This document shows positions 17,825 to 26,330 of a stretch of 64,000 nt of DNA, piece after piece (positions within the stretch are counted from its first letter, which is position 1; every line of letters starts with the position of its first letter). Under the pieces are notes generated by a model. That model was not told the DNA's origin and searched no databases. It saw nothing but the letters and a program-made list of their open reading frames with translations. The stretch comes from Rhodobacteraceae bacterium NBU2976 (GTDB lineage Bacteria; Pseudomonadota; Alphaproteobacteria; Rhodobacterales; Rhodobacteraceae), in the NCBI GenBank assembly GCA_023630215.1, contig JALPRQ010000001.1, positions 496,001 through 560,000 on the forward strand, in the 5' to 3' direction. A program made the translations under genes and the position numbers.

Positions 17825-18624
17825 GTCTCCCCCAGCTTCAGTGTAACGCCGGGCGCATAGCCGATGAAGAATGGATTTTCAAAGTTGGCTTTGCCGTAAG
17901 TTAACGCGGAGTGATCATCAAAGCGAACCACATGCCCCCCCGCTGCTGTCAGGACCGCCTGACCAGCCGCTGTGTCCCATTCCATGGTTCGCCCGAGCCG
18001 AGGATATAGATCGGCTTCTCCTGCAGCGACCAAGCAGAATTTCAGGGACGATCCTGCGCTTTTGAAATCGGCAACAGAATAGCGGTTGATATAATCATCC
18101 GTCGCTTGGTCCCGATGAGATTTTGATGCCACAACGATCAAGGACTGATTGTCCGGCGAGGTCACCTGTATTGGTGAAACTTGTCCGGGAGCATCAACGG
18201 AAAATGGCCTGGCTTCTTCCACGGCTTGATTGTTTGCATCGACGTAAAACAGCCTCCCGATGGCCGGGGCATAGACCACACCAAATGTCGGAGAGCCGCC
18301 ATCGACCAGCGCAATGTTCACGGTGAATTCGCCGCGACGCTGAATAAATTCCTTGGTGCCATCCAACGGGTCAACGATAAAAAACCGATCCTCGGACACG
18401 TTGTGGCTTTCGGCTTTTTCTTCGGTTACGATCGCAATGTCTGGAAATGCCGATTCCAATCCTGAATAGATCATCGCGTCCGCGGTCTTGTCGGCGACAG
18501 TCACGGGGCTGTCGTCACCCTTTAACAAGACTTCAAAATCGTCCCGTGCATAGATTTCCATAATGGCATTTCCGGCTTCGATCGCAAGCCGTCGTAACGT
18601 TTGAACAATTTCCGTATTGGACAC
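17821..18624 (-). CDS. cysQ: 3'(2'),5'-bisphosphate nucleotidase CysQ
   Basis: CysQ hydrolyses 3'-phosphoadenosine 5'-phosphate (PAP) to AMP and so relieves the product inhibition caused by PAPS-using enzymes. The 267 residues are an inositol-monophosphatase-type fold: VTEEKAE, the metal-binding FIVDPLDGTKEFIQRRGEF, and EWDTAAGQAVL near the C-terminus. It leads the minus-strand kdsB operon. Its presence in the same locus as a sulfotransferase is meaningful, because PAP is the by-product of that reaction, although CysQ also serves general sulfate assimilation. Confidence 0.93.
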   Translation of the reverse strand: MSNTEIVQTLRRLAIEAGNAIMEIYARDDFEVLLKGDDSPVTVADKTADAMIYSGLESAFPDIAIVTEEKAESHNVSEDRFFIVDPLDGTKEFIQRRGEFTVNIALVDGGSPTFGVVYAPAIGRLFYVDANNQAVEEARPFSVDAPGQVSPIQVTSPDNQSLIVVASKSHRDQATDDYINRYSVADFKSAGSSLKFCLVAAGEADLYPRLGRTMEWDTAAGQAVLTAAGGHVVRFDDHSALTYGKANFENPFFIGYAPGVTLKLGET

Positions 18625-18724
18625 GATGCGCCTTGGGGTTATTAGTGAATTCGAAATTTGGCCTCTTTATGTAGAGTCAATACGTGCCGTTCAAGCGGCA
18701 ATTGGTGAAAGGCAAAGTCAAGAC

Positions 18725-19558
18725 ATGGAAATCCAGAAGGTCCGCGTCAATCGAAGCATCTGGGGATCCGCCTTCAGCTTTCTTGATCTGTTGTATTATT
18801 CAATAGTTCGCGGCATCCGCACGCAAAACGGCAATGCCAATCTCGGACTGCTGATCGGGATAATGCAAGTTTTTGCGCTTTTGGCTATTTTTGCCCTGCT
18901 CATCAACAGTTTGGGACTACGGACTTTTGCGATCCGTGGGGATTTTGTCTTATACCTGTTAAGCGGTATTTTTCTGTTCCTGACCCATATTCGCGCCGTC
19001 AACTCACTAAAGCGTGGTGGTGGCGCAAGCGGCATGATGCTGCACGCACCCTTAAACTCGGCACTATTGGCGACCCTGTCTTCTGCCTTGTCATTTCTGT
19101 ATATGCAGTTACTGACCTTCTCTTTGATTATGTTCGCGCTTTACATGTGGCGCGGCGAGGTCGAGATTTACAACCCGGCGGGTATCTTCCTCCCGTTTTT
19201 TATGGCTTGGGCCAGCGGTGTGGCAATAGGGTATCTATTTCGTGTGCTTACCCCGTTTGCACCAAAATTCATTCCGTTATTTTCGATGCTGTATCGCCGT
19301 GCGCAGATGCTGACCTCTGGCAAGATGCTGCCCGCCAATTATATGTCTGCAGGAATGGTGACGTGGTTCAGTTGGAACCCGCTGTTTCACTGCATTGACC
19401 AGATGCGGGGAGCCATATTTGTGAATTATGTGCCCCGGAATACGAACATGGAATATCCCATTATCTTAACGATCGTTCTGTTCTGCATCGCCATGATCAT
19501 TGATTTCTGGTTGTCACGAAACAAAAGCGCAAGCTGGGGCAAAAGGTCCATTTTGTAA
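18725..19558 (+). CDS. ABC-2 type permease, capsule/polysaccharide export (KpsM/Wzm-like)
   Basis: The 277-residue product has six likely membrane segments and the layout of polysaccharide ABC exporters: a cytoplasmic N-terminus with LYYSIVRGIRTQNGNANLG, helix pairs, and a last loop before the final helix with WFSWNPLFHCIDQMRGAIF. KpsM/Wzm proteins move lipid-linked capsule or O-antigen across the inner membrane with an ATPase partner (KpsT/Wzt). No such ATPase is in this window. I chose ATG 18725, which follows AAAGG; the longer frame from 18617 overlaps cysQ. The gene is divergent from cysQ. Confidence 0.85.
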   Translation: MEIQKVRVNRSIWGSAFSFLDLLYYSIVRGIRTQNGNANLGLLIGIMQVFALLAIFALLINSLGLRTFAIRGDFVLYLLSGIFLFLTHIRAVNSLKRGGGASGMMLHAPLNSALLATLSSALSFLYMQLLTFSLIMFALYMWRGEVEIYNPAGIFLPFFMAWASGVAIGYLFRVLTPFAPKFIPLFSMLYRRAQMLTSGKMLPANYMSAGMVTWFSWNPLFHCIDQMRGAIFVNYVPRNTNMEYPIILTIVLFCIAMIIDFWLSRNKSASWGKRSIL

Positions 19559-19962
19559 TGTCTGATACTCCTATGGGCACATTGGTTTTGCAGACCGTCG
19601 CCATGCCCGCTGACACGAACTATAATGGCGATATATTCGGGGGCTGGATCATGTCGCAGATGGATCTGGGCGCGTCTATTCCCGCCTATGCTCGGGCGCG
19701 CGGAAAAATTGCGACCCGCGCGGTAGAAGCCATGGTTTTTCACCGGCCGGTTGCGGTGGGCGACCTTGTATCCATTTATGCGCAACTTGTGAAAGAGGGG
19801 ACAACCTCGATGCATGTCGCGGTCGAGGTTTGGGCGACACGTCGCCCGAAGCTGGAAAAAATTCGTGTAACCGAAGCAACGTTCGTCTATGTTGCAATTG
19901 ACGAAAACGGCAAGAAACGCGCATTACCTGCCCCGGAAACCCGGCATAAAGCACCTTCATAA
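19558..19962 (+). CDS. Acyl-CoA thioesterase, YciA-like hotdog protein
   Basis: A 134-residue single-hotdog-domain thioesterase. It has the family pattern NYNGDIFGGWIMSQMDLGAS with the catalytic Asp region, then FHRPVAVGDLVSIYAQLVKE and TEATFVYVAIDENGK. Such enzymes hydrolyse short to long acyl-CoAs and adjust the CoA pool. Its start overlaps the permease stop by one base (TAATG), so it is co-translated with it, though no functional link is obvious. Confidence 0.9.
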   Translation: MSDTPMGTLVLQTVAMPADTNYNGDIFGGWIMSQMDLGASIPAYARARGKIATRAVEAMVFHRPVAVGDLVSIYAQLVKEGTTSMHVAVEVWATRRPKLEKIRVTEATFVYVAIDENGKKRALPAPETRHKAPS

Positions 19963-19990
19963 AAAACGATAAAAAATAGGGGCCTCGGCG

Positions 19991-20020
19991 CTTGCAGCCC
20001 CAAATTTGCGCACCTATATA
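19991..20020 (+). promoter_or_regulatory. RpoH (sigma-32) type promoter of dnaK
   Basis: CTTGCA at 19991-19996 and CCTATATA at 20013-20020, separated by 16 bp, match the alphaproteobacterial heat-shock promoter (CTTG ... CCTATnT). They lie about 100 bp before the dnaK ATG at 20122. A GGGGC/GCCCC inverted repeat (19979-20001) overlaps the -35. Confidence 0.7.
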
Positions 20021-20121
20021 CCACACCAAACACATCCCCCCGGGGAGCCTTACAAAAATGGGAAGAGGATTAGGGGCCGACGCGGACCTGAACCTCATAT
20101 CGCCGCAAGAAAGGAAGACGT

Positions 20122-22029
20122 ATGTCGAAAGTAATTGGAATTGACCTCGGAACCACCAACTCCTGCGTTGCCATCATGGACGGGGCGCAGGCCAAAGTTA
20201 TCGAAAACTCCGAAGGTGCACGGACCACGCCGTCGATCGTGGGCTTCACAGATGATGAACGACTGGTGGGCCAGTCGGCAAAACGTCAGGCTGTGACCAA
20301 CCCGGAAAACACCCTGTTTGCCATCAAACGCCTGATTGGCCGCCGGATTGATGATCCGATGGTGAAAAAGGACAAGGACCTTGTGCCTTACAACATCGTT
20401 GATGGTGGCAATGGCGACGCTTGGGTCGAAGTGAAGGGGGAGAAATATTCGCCCTCGCAAATCTCGGGCTTCATCCTGCAAAAAATGAAAGAAACCGCCG
20501 AGGGCTATCTGGGTCAGAAAGTGACGCAGGCAGTTATCACGGTTCCTGCCTATTTCAATGATGCTCAGCGTCAGGCAACGAAAGATGCCGGTAAGATCGC
20601 TGGCCTTGAAGTGCTGCGTATCATTAACGAGCCGACCGCGGCTGCTCTGGCCTATGGCCTTGATAAAGAAGGTGGCAAAACCATCGCGGTTTACGACCTT
20701 GGTGGAGGTACGTTCGACGTTTCCATTCTGGAAATCGACGATGGCCTGTTCGAAGTGAAATCGACCAACGGGGACACGTTCCTTGGGGGTGAAGATTTCG
20801 ACATGCGGATCGTGGATTACCTTGCGACCGAGTTCAAAAAAGAACACGGCGTTGATCTAAAGGGCGACAAAATGGCCTTGCAGCGTCTGAAAGAAGCTGC
20901 CGAGAAGGCCAAGATCGAACTGTCCTCCTCCACGCAGACGGAGATCAACCAGCCGTTCATCTCGATGGACCCTAAAACCAGCCAGCCGCTGCACATGGTC
21001 ATGAAACTGACCCGTGCGAAACTGGAATCGCTGGTCGGCGACTTGATCACCAAATCCATGAAGCCCTGTGCCGCCGCGCTGAAAGACGCTGGCCTGTCCA
21101 AAGGCGACATTGATGAAGTGGTTCTGGTCGGTGGTATGACCCGTATGCCGAAAGTGATCGAAGAGGTCACGAAATTTTTCGGCAAGGAACCGCACAAGGG
21201 TGTGAACCCGGACGAAGTGGTTGCGATGGGCGCTGCCATTCAGGCCGGTATCCTTCAAGGTGACGTAAAGGACGTGGTTCTGCTGGACGTGACGCCGCTG
21301 AGCCTTGGGATCGAAACGCTGGGCGGTGTCTTCACCCGCCTGATCGACCGCAATACGACCATCCCGACGAAGAAGTCGCAGGTCTTCTCGACGGCCGAGG
21401 ATAACCAGAACGCGGTGACGATCCGTGTCTTCCAGGGTGAGCGTGAAATGGCTGCCGACAACAAGATGTTGGGCCAGTTCAATCTGGAAAACATCCCGCC
21501 TGCCCCGCGGGGCGTGCCTCAGATCGAGGTGGCATTTGACATTGATGCCAACGGTATCGTGTCCGTGTCCGCCAAAGACAAAGGTACCGGCAAGGAGCAG
21601 AAGATCACCATTCAGGCCTCTGGCGGTCTGTCGGATGAGGATATCGAAGCCATGGTCCGCGAGGCCGAAGAAAACGCCGAGTCCGATAAGGAACGTCGTG
21701 AACTGGTCGAAGCCAAGAATGCGGCTGAAGCGCTGATTCATTCGACTGAGAAAAACGTCGAGGAGCATGGCGACAAGGTCGATCCGACCACGGTCGAAGT
21801 GATCGAAATGTCGATTGCCAATCTGAAGGAAGCGCTGGAAGGCGAAGATGCCGACACGATCAAAGCGCGTATTCAGGATGTTACTGAAGCTGCCATGAAA
21901 CTTGGTGAGGCGATTTACAAAGCCCAGCAAGACGAAGAGGGTGCAGATACCAGTAATGCATCCGCGGGTATGGGTGACGATGTCGTCGATGCTGATTTCG
22001 AAGATCTGGACAAAGGCAACAAGGCCTAA
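20122..22029 (+). CDS. dnaK: Molecular chaperone DnaK (Hsp70)
   Basis: DnaK is the ATP-dependent Hsp70 chaperone. The 635 residues show the complete protein. The ATPase domain has [33 protein letters not shown] and [12 protein letters not shown]. The linker [18 protein letters not shown] precedes the substrate-binding beta domain and helical lid. The C-terminus ends in an acidic tail ([17 protein letters not shown]). GGAAG precedes ATG 20122. The gene has the strong codon bias of a highly expressed gene, which produces long antisense frames with no coding meaning. Confidence 0.99.
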   Translation: MSKVIGIDLGTTNSCVAIMDGAQAKVIENSEGARTTPSIVGFTDDERLVGQSAKRQAVTNPENTLFAIKRLIGRRIDDPMVKKDKDLVPYNIVDGGNGDAWVEVKGEKYSPSQISGFILQKMKETAEGYLGQKVTQAVITVPAYFNDAQRQATKDAGKIAGLEVLRIINEPTAAALAYGLDKEGGKTIAVYDLGGGTFDVSILEIDDGLFEVKSTNGDTFLGGEDFDMRIVDYLATEFKKEHGVDLKGDKMALQRLKEAAEKAKIELSSSTQTEINQPFISMDPKTSQPLHMVMKLTRAKLESLVGDLITKSMKPCAAALKDAGLSKGDIDEVVLVGGMTRMPKVIEEVTKFFGKEPHKGVNPDEVVAMGAAIQAGILQGDVKDVVLLDVTPLSLGIETLGGVFTRLIDRNTTIPTKKSQVFSTAEDNQNAVTIRVFQGEREMAADNKMLGQFNLENIPPAPRGVPQIEVAFDIDANGIVSVSAKDKGTGKEQKITIQASGGLSDEDIEAMVREAEENAESDKERRELVEAKNAAEALIHSTEKNVEEHGDKVDPTTVEVIEMSIANLKEALEGEDADTIKARIQDVTEAAMKLGEAIYKAQQDEEGADTSNASAGMGDDVVDADFEDLDKGNKA

Positions 22030-22050
22030 CCCGCCTTCGCCAAACATGTG

Positions 22051-22080
22051 GCCCGCCCAATGACGGGCGGGCTACTTTTT
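22051..22080 (+). terminator. Intrinsic terminator between dnaK and dnaJ
   Basis: Eight-bp perfect stem GCCCGCCC (22051-22058) and GGGCGGGC (22065-22072) with the loop AATGAC, followed by TACTTTTT. It lies 21 bp after the dnaK stop and 20 bp before the dnaJ start. Partial termination here would explain the usual excess of DnaK over DnaJ. Confidence 0.85.
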
Positions 22081-22099
22081 GGTGGAAAGGAAGTCTTTG

Positions 22100-23248
22100 A
22101 TGGCAAAGCGTGATTATTACGATGTTTTGGGAGTCGCCAAAGGCGCGTCTGCGGACGAGCTGAAGAAAGCCTATCGTGGCAAGGTAAAACAACTTCACCC
22201 GGACCAGAACAAGGACAATCCCAAAGCCGAGGAACAGTTCAAGGAAGTCAACGAAGCCTATGACATCCTGAAAGATCCCGAGAAAAAGGCCGCCTATGAT
22301 CGGTTTGGTCATGCCGCTTTCGAAGGCGGTACTGGGGCAAGTGCCGGATCCGGTGGCGGCTTCAGGGGTGGGCATGCGGATTTCGCGAGCGCCTTTTCGG
22401 ACGTGTTCGACGATCTTTTCGGTGGGTTCACAGGCGGTGCGCGGCAGCGTGGCCAGCGGGCGACACGCGGGTCGGACCTTCGTTACAATCTGCGGATTGA
22501 CCTGAAAGAGGCTTTTACCGGCAAGCAGGCTTCGATTAATGTCCCGTCTTCGGTCCAGTGTGACGCCTGTCATGGAACCGGTGCCGAAGGGGGGGCAGAA
22601 CCGACCAATTGCCCAACCTGTTCTGGCATGGGCAAGGTTCGCGCCCAGCAGGGTTTCTTTACCGTCGAACGCACCTGTCCCACCTGCCATGGTCGCGGCC
22701 AGATCATCAACAACCCCTGCAAGAAATGTGACGGCGAGGGGCGAATGGATAAAGACCGGGCGCTGAATGTCAACATTCCTGCCGGTGTCGAAACTGGCAC
22801 CCGCATCCGATTGGCAGGTGAAGGCGAAGCCGGGTTGCGCGGAGGGCCATCCGGGGACCTTTACATCTTCATCGAAGTGCGCCCGCACGAGATATTCGAA
22901 CGCGAGGGCCAGAACCTTTACTGTCGTATCCCGGTGTCGATGACGACCGCTGCGATGGGTGGCGAATTGGAGGCGCCATTGCTGGATGGTGGACGCACGC
23001 GGGTCAAGGTTCCGGCAGGTGTGCAATCCGGCAAACAGCTGCGTTTGCGTGGCAAGGGCATGCCGGCACTTCGGGGTGCGGGTGCGGGTGATATGTATAT
23101 CGAACTGGCCGTGGAAACCCCGGTGAACCTGACCGGGCGGCAGAAGGAACTGCTGCGAGAGTTTGAAAAGCTGAGCAGTGAGAACTCGCCCGAAACCTCG
23201 GATTTCTTTGGAAAGGTCAAGAAATTCTGGGATGGGATTACCCAGTAA
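22100..23248 (+). CDS. dnaJ: Co-chaperone DnaJ (Hsp40)
   Basis: DnaJ delivers clients to DnaK and stimulates its ATPase. The 382 residues have a J domain with His33-Pro34-Asp35 in [10 protein letters not shown], a Gly/Phe-rich linker (about 75-125), four zinc-finger repeats ([32 protein letters not shown]) and the C-terminal substrate domains ending with the helical [19 protein letters not shown]. Start ATG 22100 follows GGAAAGGAAG; a start at 22079 would lie in the terminator tail. It is a type I, full-length DnaJ. Confidence 0.98.
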   Translation: MAKRDYYDVLGVAKGASADELKKAYRGKVKQLHPDQNKDNPKAEEQFKEVNEAYDILKDPEKKAAYDRFGHAAFEGGTGASAGSGGGFRGGHADFASAFSDVFDDLFGGFTGGARQRGQRATRGSDLRYNLRIDLKEAFTGKQASINVPSSVQCDACHGTGAEGGAEPTNCPTCSGMGKVRAQQGFFTVERTCPTCHGRGQIINNPCKKCDGEGRMDKDRALNVNIPAGVETGTRIRLAGEGEAGLRGGPSGDLYIFIEVRPHEIFEREGQNLYCRIPVSMTTAAMGGELEAPLLDGGRTRVKVPAGVQSGKQLRLRGKGMPALRGAGAGDMYIELAVETPVNLTGRQKELLREFEKLSSENSPETSDFFGKVKKFWDGITQ

Positions 23249-23269
23249 CGGGGGGCTCCCGCATAAAGA

Positions 23270-23294
23270 AAGGCGCCAGAAGGCGCCTTTTTTT
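23270..23294 (+). terminator. Intrinsic terminator after dnaJ
   Basis: Perfect stem AAGGCGCC (23270-23277) and GGCGCCTT (23282-23289) with an AGAA loop and a run of T to 23294. It lies 21 bp after the dnaJ stop and could also stop transcripts of lpd arriving on the minus strand, since the A-rich upstream side gives U residues there. Confidence 0.88.
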
Positions 23295-23312
23295 GTTGGG
23301 AGTGGCCCGCGC

Positions 23313-24701
23313 TTACATATGGATCGGGCCGTCTCCACAGGCGAGTGCAGCTTCGCGCATCGCCTCGGAATAGGTGGGGTGGGCGTGGCAGGTGCGGGCT
23401 AAATCCTCGGCCGCTGCGCCGAATTCCATGGCGACACAGACTTCGTGGATCAGGTCACCTGCTGCGGGGCCGATCACATGACAGCCAAGCACCCGATCCG
23501 TTTCTGCATCGGCCAGCATCTTCACAAACCCGTCGCCAAGGAAAACTGCCTTAGCGCGGGCGTTCCCCATGAACGAGAACTTGCCAACCTTGTATTTGCG
23601 CCCTTCTTCTTTCAGCTGTTCCTCGGTCTTGCCGACAGATGCCACTTCGGGCGAGGTATAGATAACCCCCGGGATCACACCATAATTCACGTGCCCGGCC
23701 TGACCGGCAATGGTTTCGGCGACGGCCATCCCTTCGTCCTCGGCTTTGTGTGCCAGCATCGGGCCTTTGATCACGTCACCAAGCGCATAAATGCCGTCGA
23801 CATTCGTACGCCAGTGGTCGTCGGTTTCGATCATGCCACGGTCAGTCATGGTTACGCCCACCTCGGCCAGCCCCAGCCCCTCGGTATAGGGGCGTCGGCC
23901 GGTCGCGACCAGAACGATGTCGGCGTCCAGCGTCGCCTCGCTGTCATCCTTGCGCAGTTTATACGTGACCTTCGCCTTCGTCTTGGTGGCGTCCACCTTC
24001 TGCACGGCAGCGCCCATGATGAAATTCAGCCCCTGCTTTTTCAGCATCCGCTGGAAGGTTTTCGCGACCTCGCCATCCATGCCCGGTGTGATCTGATCCA
24101 GATATTCGACCACCGTGACCTCGGTCCCAAGACGTTGATAGACCGAGCCCATTTCAAGCCCGATCACACCTGCGCCGATGACGACCATTTTGTTGGGAAC
24201 CTTTTTCAGCTCCAATGCGCCGGTAGAGGTCACAACAACCTTTTCGTCAACCTCAACACCCGGCAGGCTGGACGGTTCGGACCCTGTCGCAATCACGATA
24301 TTCTTGGTGCTGTAGGCTTTGTCGCCGACCGTGACTTCGTTTTTACCGGTGATTTTGCCCCAACCTTTCAGCCAATCGACCTTGTTCTTCTTGAACAGAA
24401 ACTCGATGCCCGAGGTGTTGCTGTCCACCACCGATTGTTTGTATTCCAGCATCTTGCCAAAATCGACCGAAGGGTTTTTGCCCATCAGGCCCATTTTGGT
24501 AAAGTTATGCTCTGCCTCGTGCAAGGAATGCGAGGCGTGAAGCAACGCCTTTGACGGGATACAGCCGACATTCAGACAGGTGCCACCCAACGTCTCGCGC
24601 CCCTCGACACACGCGACCTTCAGGCCCAGTTGGGCTGCGCGGATGGCGCAAACATAGCCGCCGGGGCCAGCGCCGATGATGATGACGTCATAGTCGGACA
24701 T
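23313..24701 (-). CDS. lpd: Dihydrolipoyl dehydrogenase (E3)
   Basis: E3 reoxidises the lipoyl groups of 2-oxoacid dehydrogenase complexes with NAD+. The 462 residues contain the FAD-binding [20 protein letters not shown], the redox disulfide [19 protein letters not shown], the NAD-binding [20 protein letters not shown] and the C-terminal active-site CHAHPTYSE. It closes the minus-strand sucA-odhB operon, separated from odhB by a MAPEG gene, so it is likely the E3 of 2-oxoglutarate dehydrogenase. Confidence 0.98.
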   Translation of the reverse strand: MSDYDVIIIGAGPGGYVCAIRAAQLGLKVACVEGRETLGGTCLNVGCIPSKALLHASHSLHEAEHNFTKMGLMGKNPSVDFGKMLEYKQSVVDSNTSGIEFLFKKNKVDWLKGWGKITGKNEVTVGDKAYSTKNIVIATGSEPSSLPGVEVDEKVVVTSTGALELKKVPNKMVVIGAGVIGLEMGSVYQRLGTEVTVVEYLDQITPGMDGEVAKTFQRMLKKQGLNFIMGAAVQKVDATKTKAKVTYKLRKDDSEATLDADIVLVATGRRPYTEGLGLAEVGVTMTDRGMIETDDHWRTNVDGIYALGDVIKGPMLAHKAEDEGMAVAETIAGQAGHVNYGVIPGVIYTSPEVASVGKTEEQLKEEGRKYKVGKFSFMGNARAKAVFLGDGFVKMLADAETDRVLGCHVIGPAAGDLIHEVCVAMEFGAAAEDLARTCHAHPTYSEAMREAALACGDGPIHM

Positions 24702-24713
24702 GATAGTCTCCTT

Positions 24714-25130
24714 TTAACTCGTCATTGGCGTTGTGATCAGAACGCCAGCGATCATGACGGCCAAAGCCGCCGTTGAAATATTCCAGATGATGGTACGCAC
24801 CCACGGGTAGCCGATCAAATAGGCGGGCAGGTAGGCAGAGCGACCGATCAGATAGACAATAGCGCTTGCCGCGGTGATGCTGTTCCCGCGCCCGGTGACT
24901 TCGGTGACCAGTGCTATGATGACAAAAACCAGCGCCGTTTCCAGCAGGTTGGCGGTCGCCCGTTTGGCGCGCTGAGCCAGCTCGCTGACCTCGGGCGTGG
25001 TGTCACGGGCACTTACGGTCCATGCGTTTCCGGCACTTGATTTCAGCAACATGGCCTGCACGCTGACATGAACCAATATCAGGACCGCCAACGCGATCAG
25101 CCCGGTCATTTCTGTGCTGAGCGCAGGCAT
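24714..25130 (-). CDS. MAPEG family membrane protein
   Basis: A 138-residue protein with four predicted membrane helices, fitting the MAPEG family (membrane-associated proteins in eicosanoid and glutathione metabolism). A family-like stretch is RAKRATANLLETALVFVIIAL, with IGRSAYLPAYLIGYPWVRTI near the third helix. Bacterial members are poorly known; some have glutathione transferase activity. It is 12 bp upstream of lpd and 6 bp after odhB, an arrangement I know from Rhodobacterales, so it is part of the operon without an evident role in the TCA cycle. Confidence 0.85.
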   Translation of the reverse strand: MPALSTEMTGLIALAVLILVHVSVQAMLLKSSAGNAWTVSARDTTPEVSELAQRAKRATANLLETALVFVIIALVTEVTGRGNSITAASAIVYLIGRSAYLPAYLIGYPWVRTIIWNISTAALAVMIAGVLITTPMTS

Positions 25131-25136
25131 GTCAGG

Positions 25137-26321
25137 TCAAAGATCCATCAGCAACCGACGCGGGTCTTCCAACGCCTCTTTCACGCGGACGAGGAAGGTC
25201 ACAGCCCCTTTGCCATCCACGATGCGGTGGTCGTAGGACAGGGCCAGATACATCATCGGGCGGATGACAATCTCGCCATTCACGACCATCGGGCGATCCT
25301 GGATTTTGTGCATACCGAGGATGCCGGACTGCGGCGGGTTCAGGATGGGCGAGGACATCAGCGAGCCGTAAACCCCGCCGTTCGAAATCGTGAACGTGCC
25401 GCCCTGCATATCCGCCATGGACAGTTTGCCATCACGGGCCTTCGCGCCCAACTCGTTGATGGTTTTTTCAATATCAGCGAAGGACATCTGGTCGGCGTCG
25501 TTGATCACGGGAACCACCAGACCGGTTGGCGTGCCAACCGCGATACCCATATTGACGTAGTTTTTATAAACCACATCCGTGCCGTCGATTTCTGCATTCA
25601 CGTCTGGAATTTCCTTCAGCGCATGGCAGCAGGCTTTGGTGAAAAAGGACATGAAGCCCAGCTTCACGCCATGTTTCTTAAGGAACAGGTCCTTGTATTC
25701 ATTGCGGATTTCCATAACGGCAGACATATCGACCTCGTTATAGGTGGTCAGCATGGCGGCGGTGTTTTGGCTATCCTTCAGACGTTTTGCGATGGTCTGG
25801 CGCAAGCGGGTCATTTTCACCCGTTCCTCGCGCGCGGCATTGCTGACCGTCGGTGCCCCGGCGGTCGTGGGTGCCGGCGCTGCTGAGGCTTTTATCACAT
25901 CTTCTTTCATGATGCGGCCATCTCTGCCCGTGCCTTGCACCTGATCTGGTGACAGGCCCTTTTCCGCCATCAGCTTTTTCGCGGACGGGGCGTCTTCGAC
26001 GTCTTTACCAGCCGGTGCGTCTGACTTTGGCGCCTCGGCTTTCGGCTCTTCCTTCGGAGCGTCAGCCGCTGGGGCCGAGCCTTCCGCACCCTCTTCAAAC
26101 TGCGCCAGCAGGGCGTTAACCTCGACCGTCGCACCTTCTTCTGCAACGATTTCGGTCAGGACACCGGCGGCAGGTGCTGGAACCTCGACTGTCACCTTGT
26201 CGGTTTCCAGTTCGCACAGCATTTCGTCACGCGCGACGCTTTCGCCGACCTTTTTGTACCAGGTGGCGACGGTCGCCTCGCTAACACTTTCACCTAAGGG
26301 GGGGACTCGGATATCGGACAT
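25137..26321 (-). CDS. odhB: 2-oxoglutarate dehydrogenase E2, dihydrolipoyl succinyltransferase
   Basis: E2 transfers the succinyl group from E1 to CoA and forms the complex core. The 394 residues show one lipoyl domain ([17 protein letters not shown] with the lipoylated Lys), an Ala/Pro/Glu-rich linker, and an E3/E1-binding domain ([19 protein letters not shown]). The catalytic domain ends [16 protein letters not shown], which carries the His/Asp pair. Length and the single lipoyl domain favour the succinyl over the acetyl enzyme. It lies 9 bp after sucA. Confidence 0.97.
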   Translation of the reverse strand: MSDIRVPPLGESVSEATVATWYKKVGESVARDEMLCELETDKVTVEVPAPAAGVLTEIVAEEGATVEVNALLAQFEEGAEGSAPAADAPKEEPKAEAPKSDAPAGKDVEDAPSAKKLMAEKGLSPDQVQGTGRDGRIMKEDVIKASAAPAPTTAGAPTVSNAAREERVKMTRLRQTIAKRLKDSQNTAAMLTTYNEVDMSAVMEIRNEYKDLFLKKHGVKLGFMSFFTKACCHALKEIPDVNAEIDGTDVVYKNYVNMGIAVGTPTGLVVPVINDADQMSFADIEKTINELGAKARDGKLSMADMQGGTFTISNGGVYGSLMSSPILNPPQSGILGMHKIQDRPMVVNGEIVIRPMMYLALSYDHRIVDGKGAVTFLVRVKEALEDPRRLLMDL

Positions 26322-26330
26322 CTTTTTTCC

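Noticed and set aside
19979-20001. GGGGC/GCCCC hairpin after the thioesterase gene as a terminator
   Set aside because: Stem of five bases with a 13-base loop and no T-run; it overlaps the heat-shock -35 and is probably chance.
20857-22047. Long open frame on the minus strand opposite dnaK
   Set aside because: It is a shadow of the strong codon bias of dnaK; the product is His/Phe/Arg-rich without domains and dnaK is certain on the other strand.
21881-23338. 485-codon open frame on the minus strand opposite dnaK end and dnaJ
   Set aside because: It spans two terminators and the whole dnaJ gene in antisense and has no recognisable domain; a codon-bias shadow.
23445-24554. 369-codon plus-strand frame opposite lpd
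   Set aside because: It is antisense to an intact, motif-complete lpd gene, and its product is His-rich and domain-free.
25068-25886. 272-codon plus-strand frame opposite MAPEG and odhB
   Set aside because: Antisense to certain genes, with no ribosome-binding site or domain.
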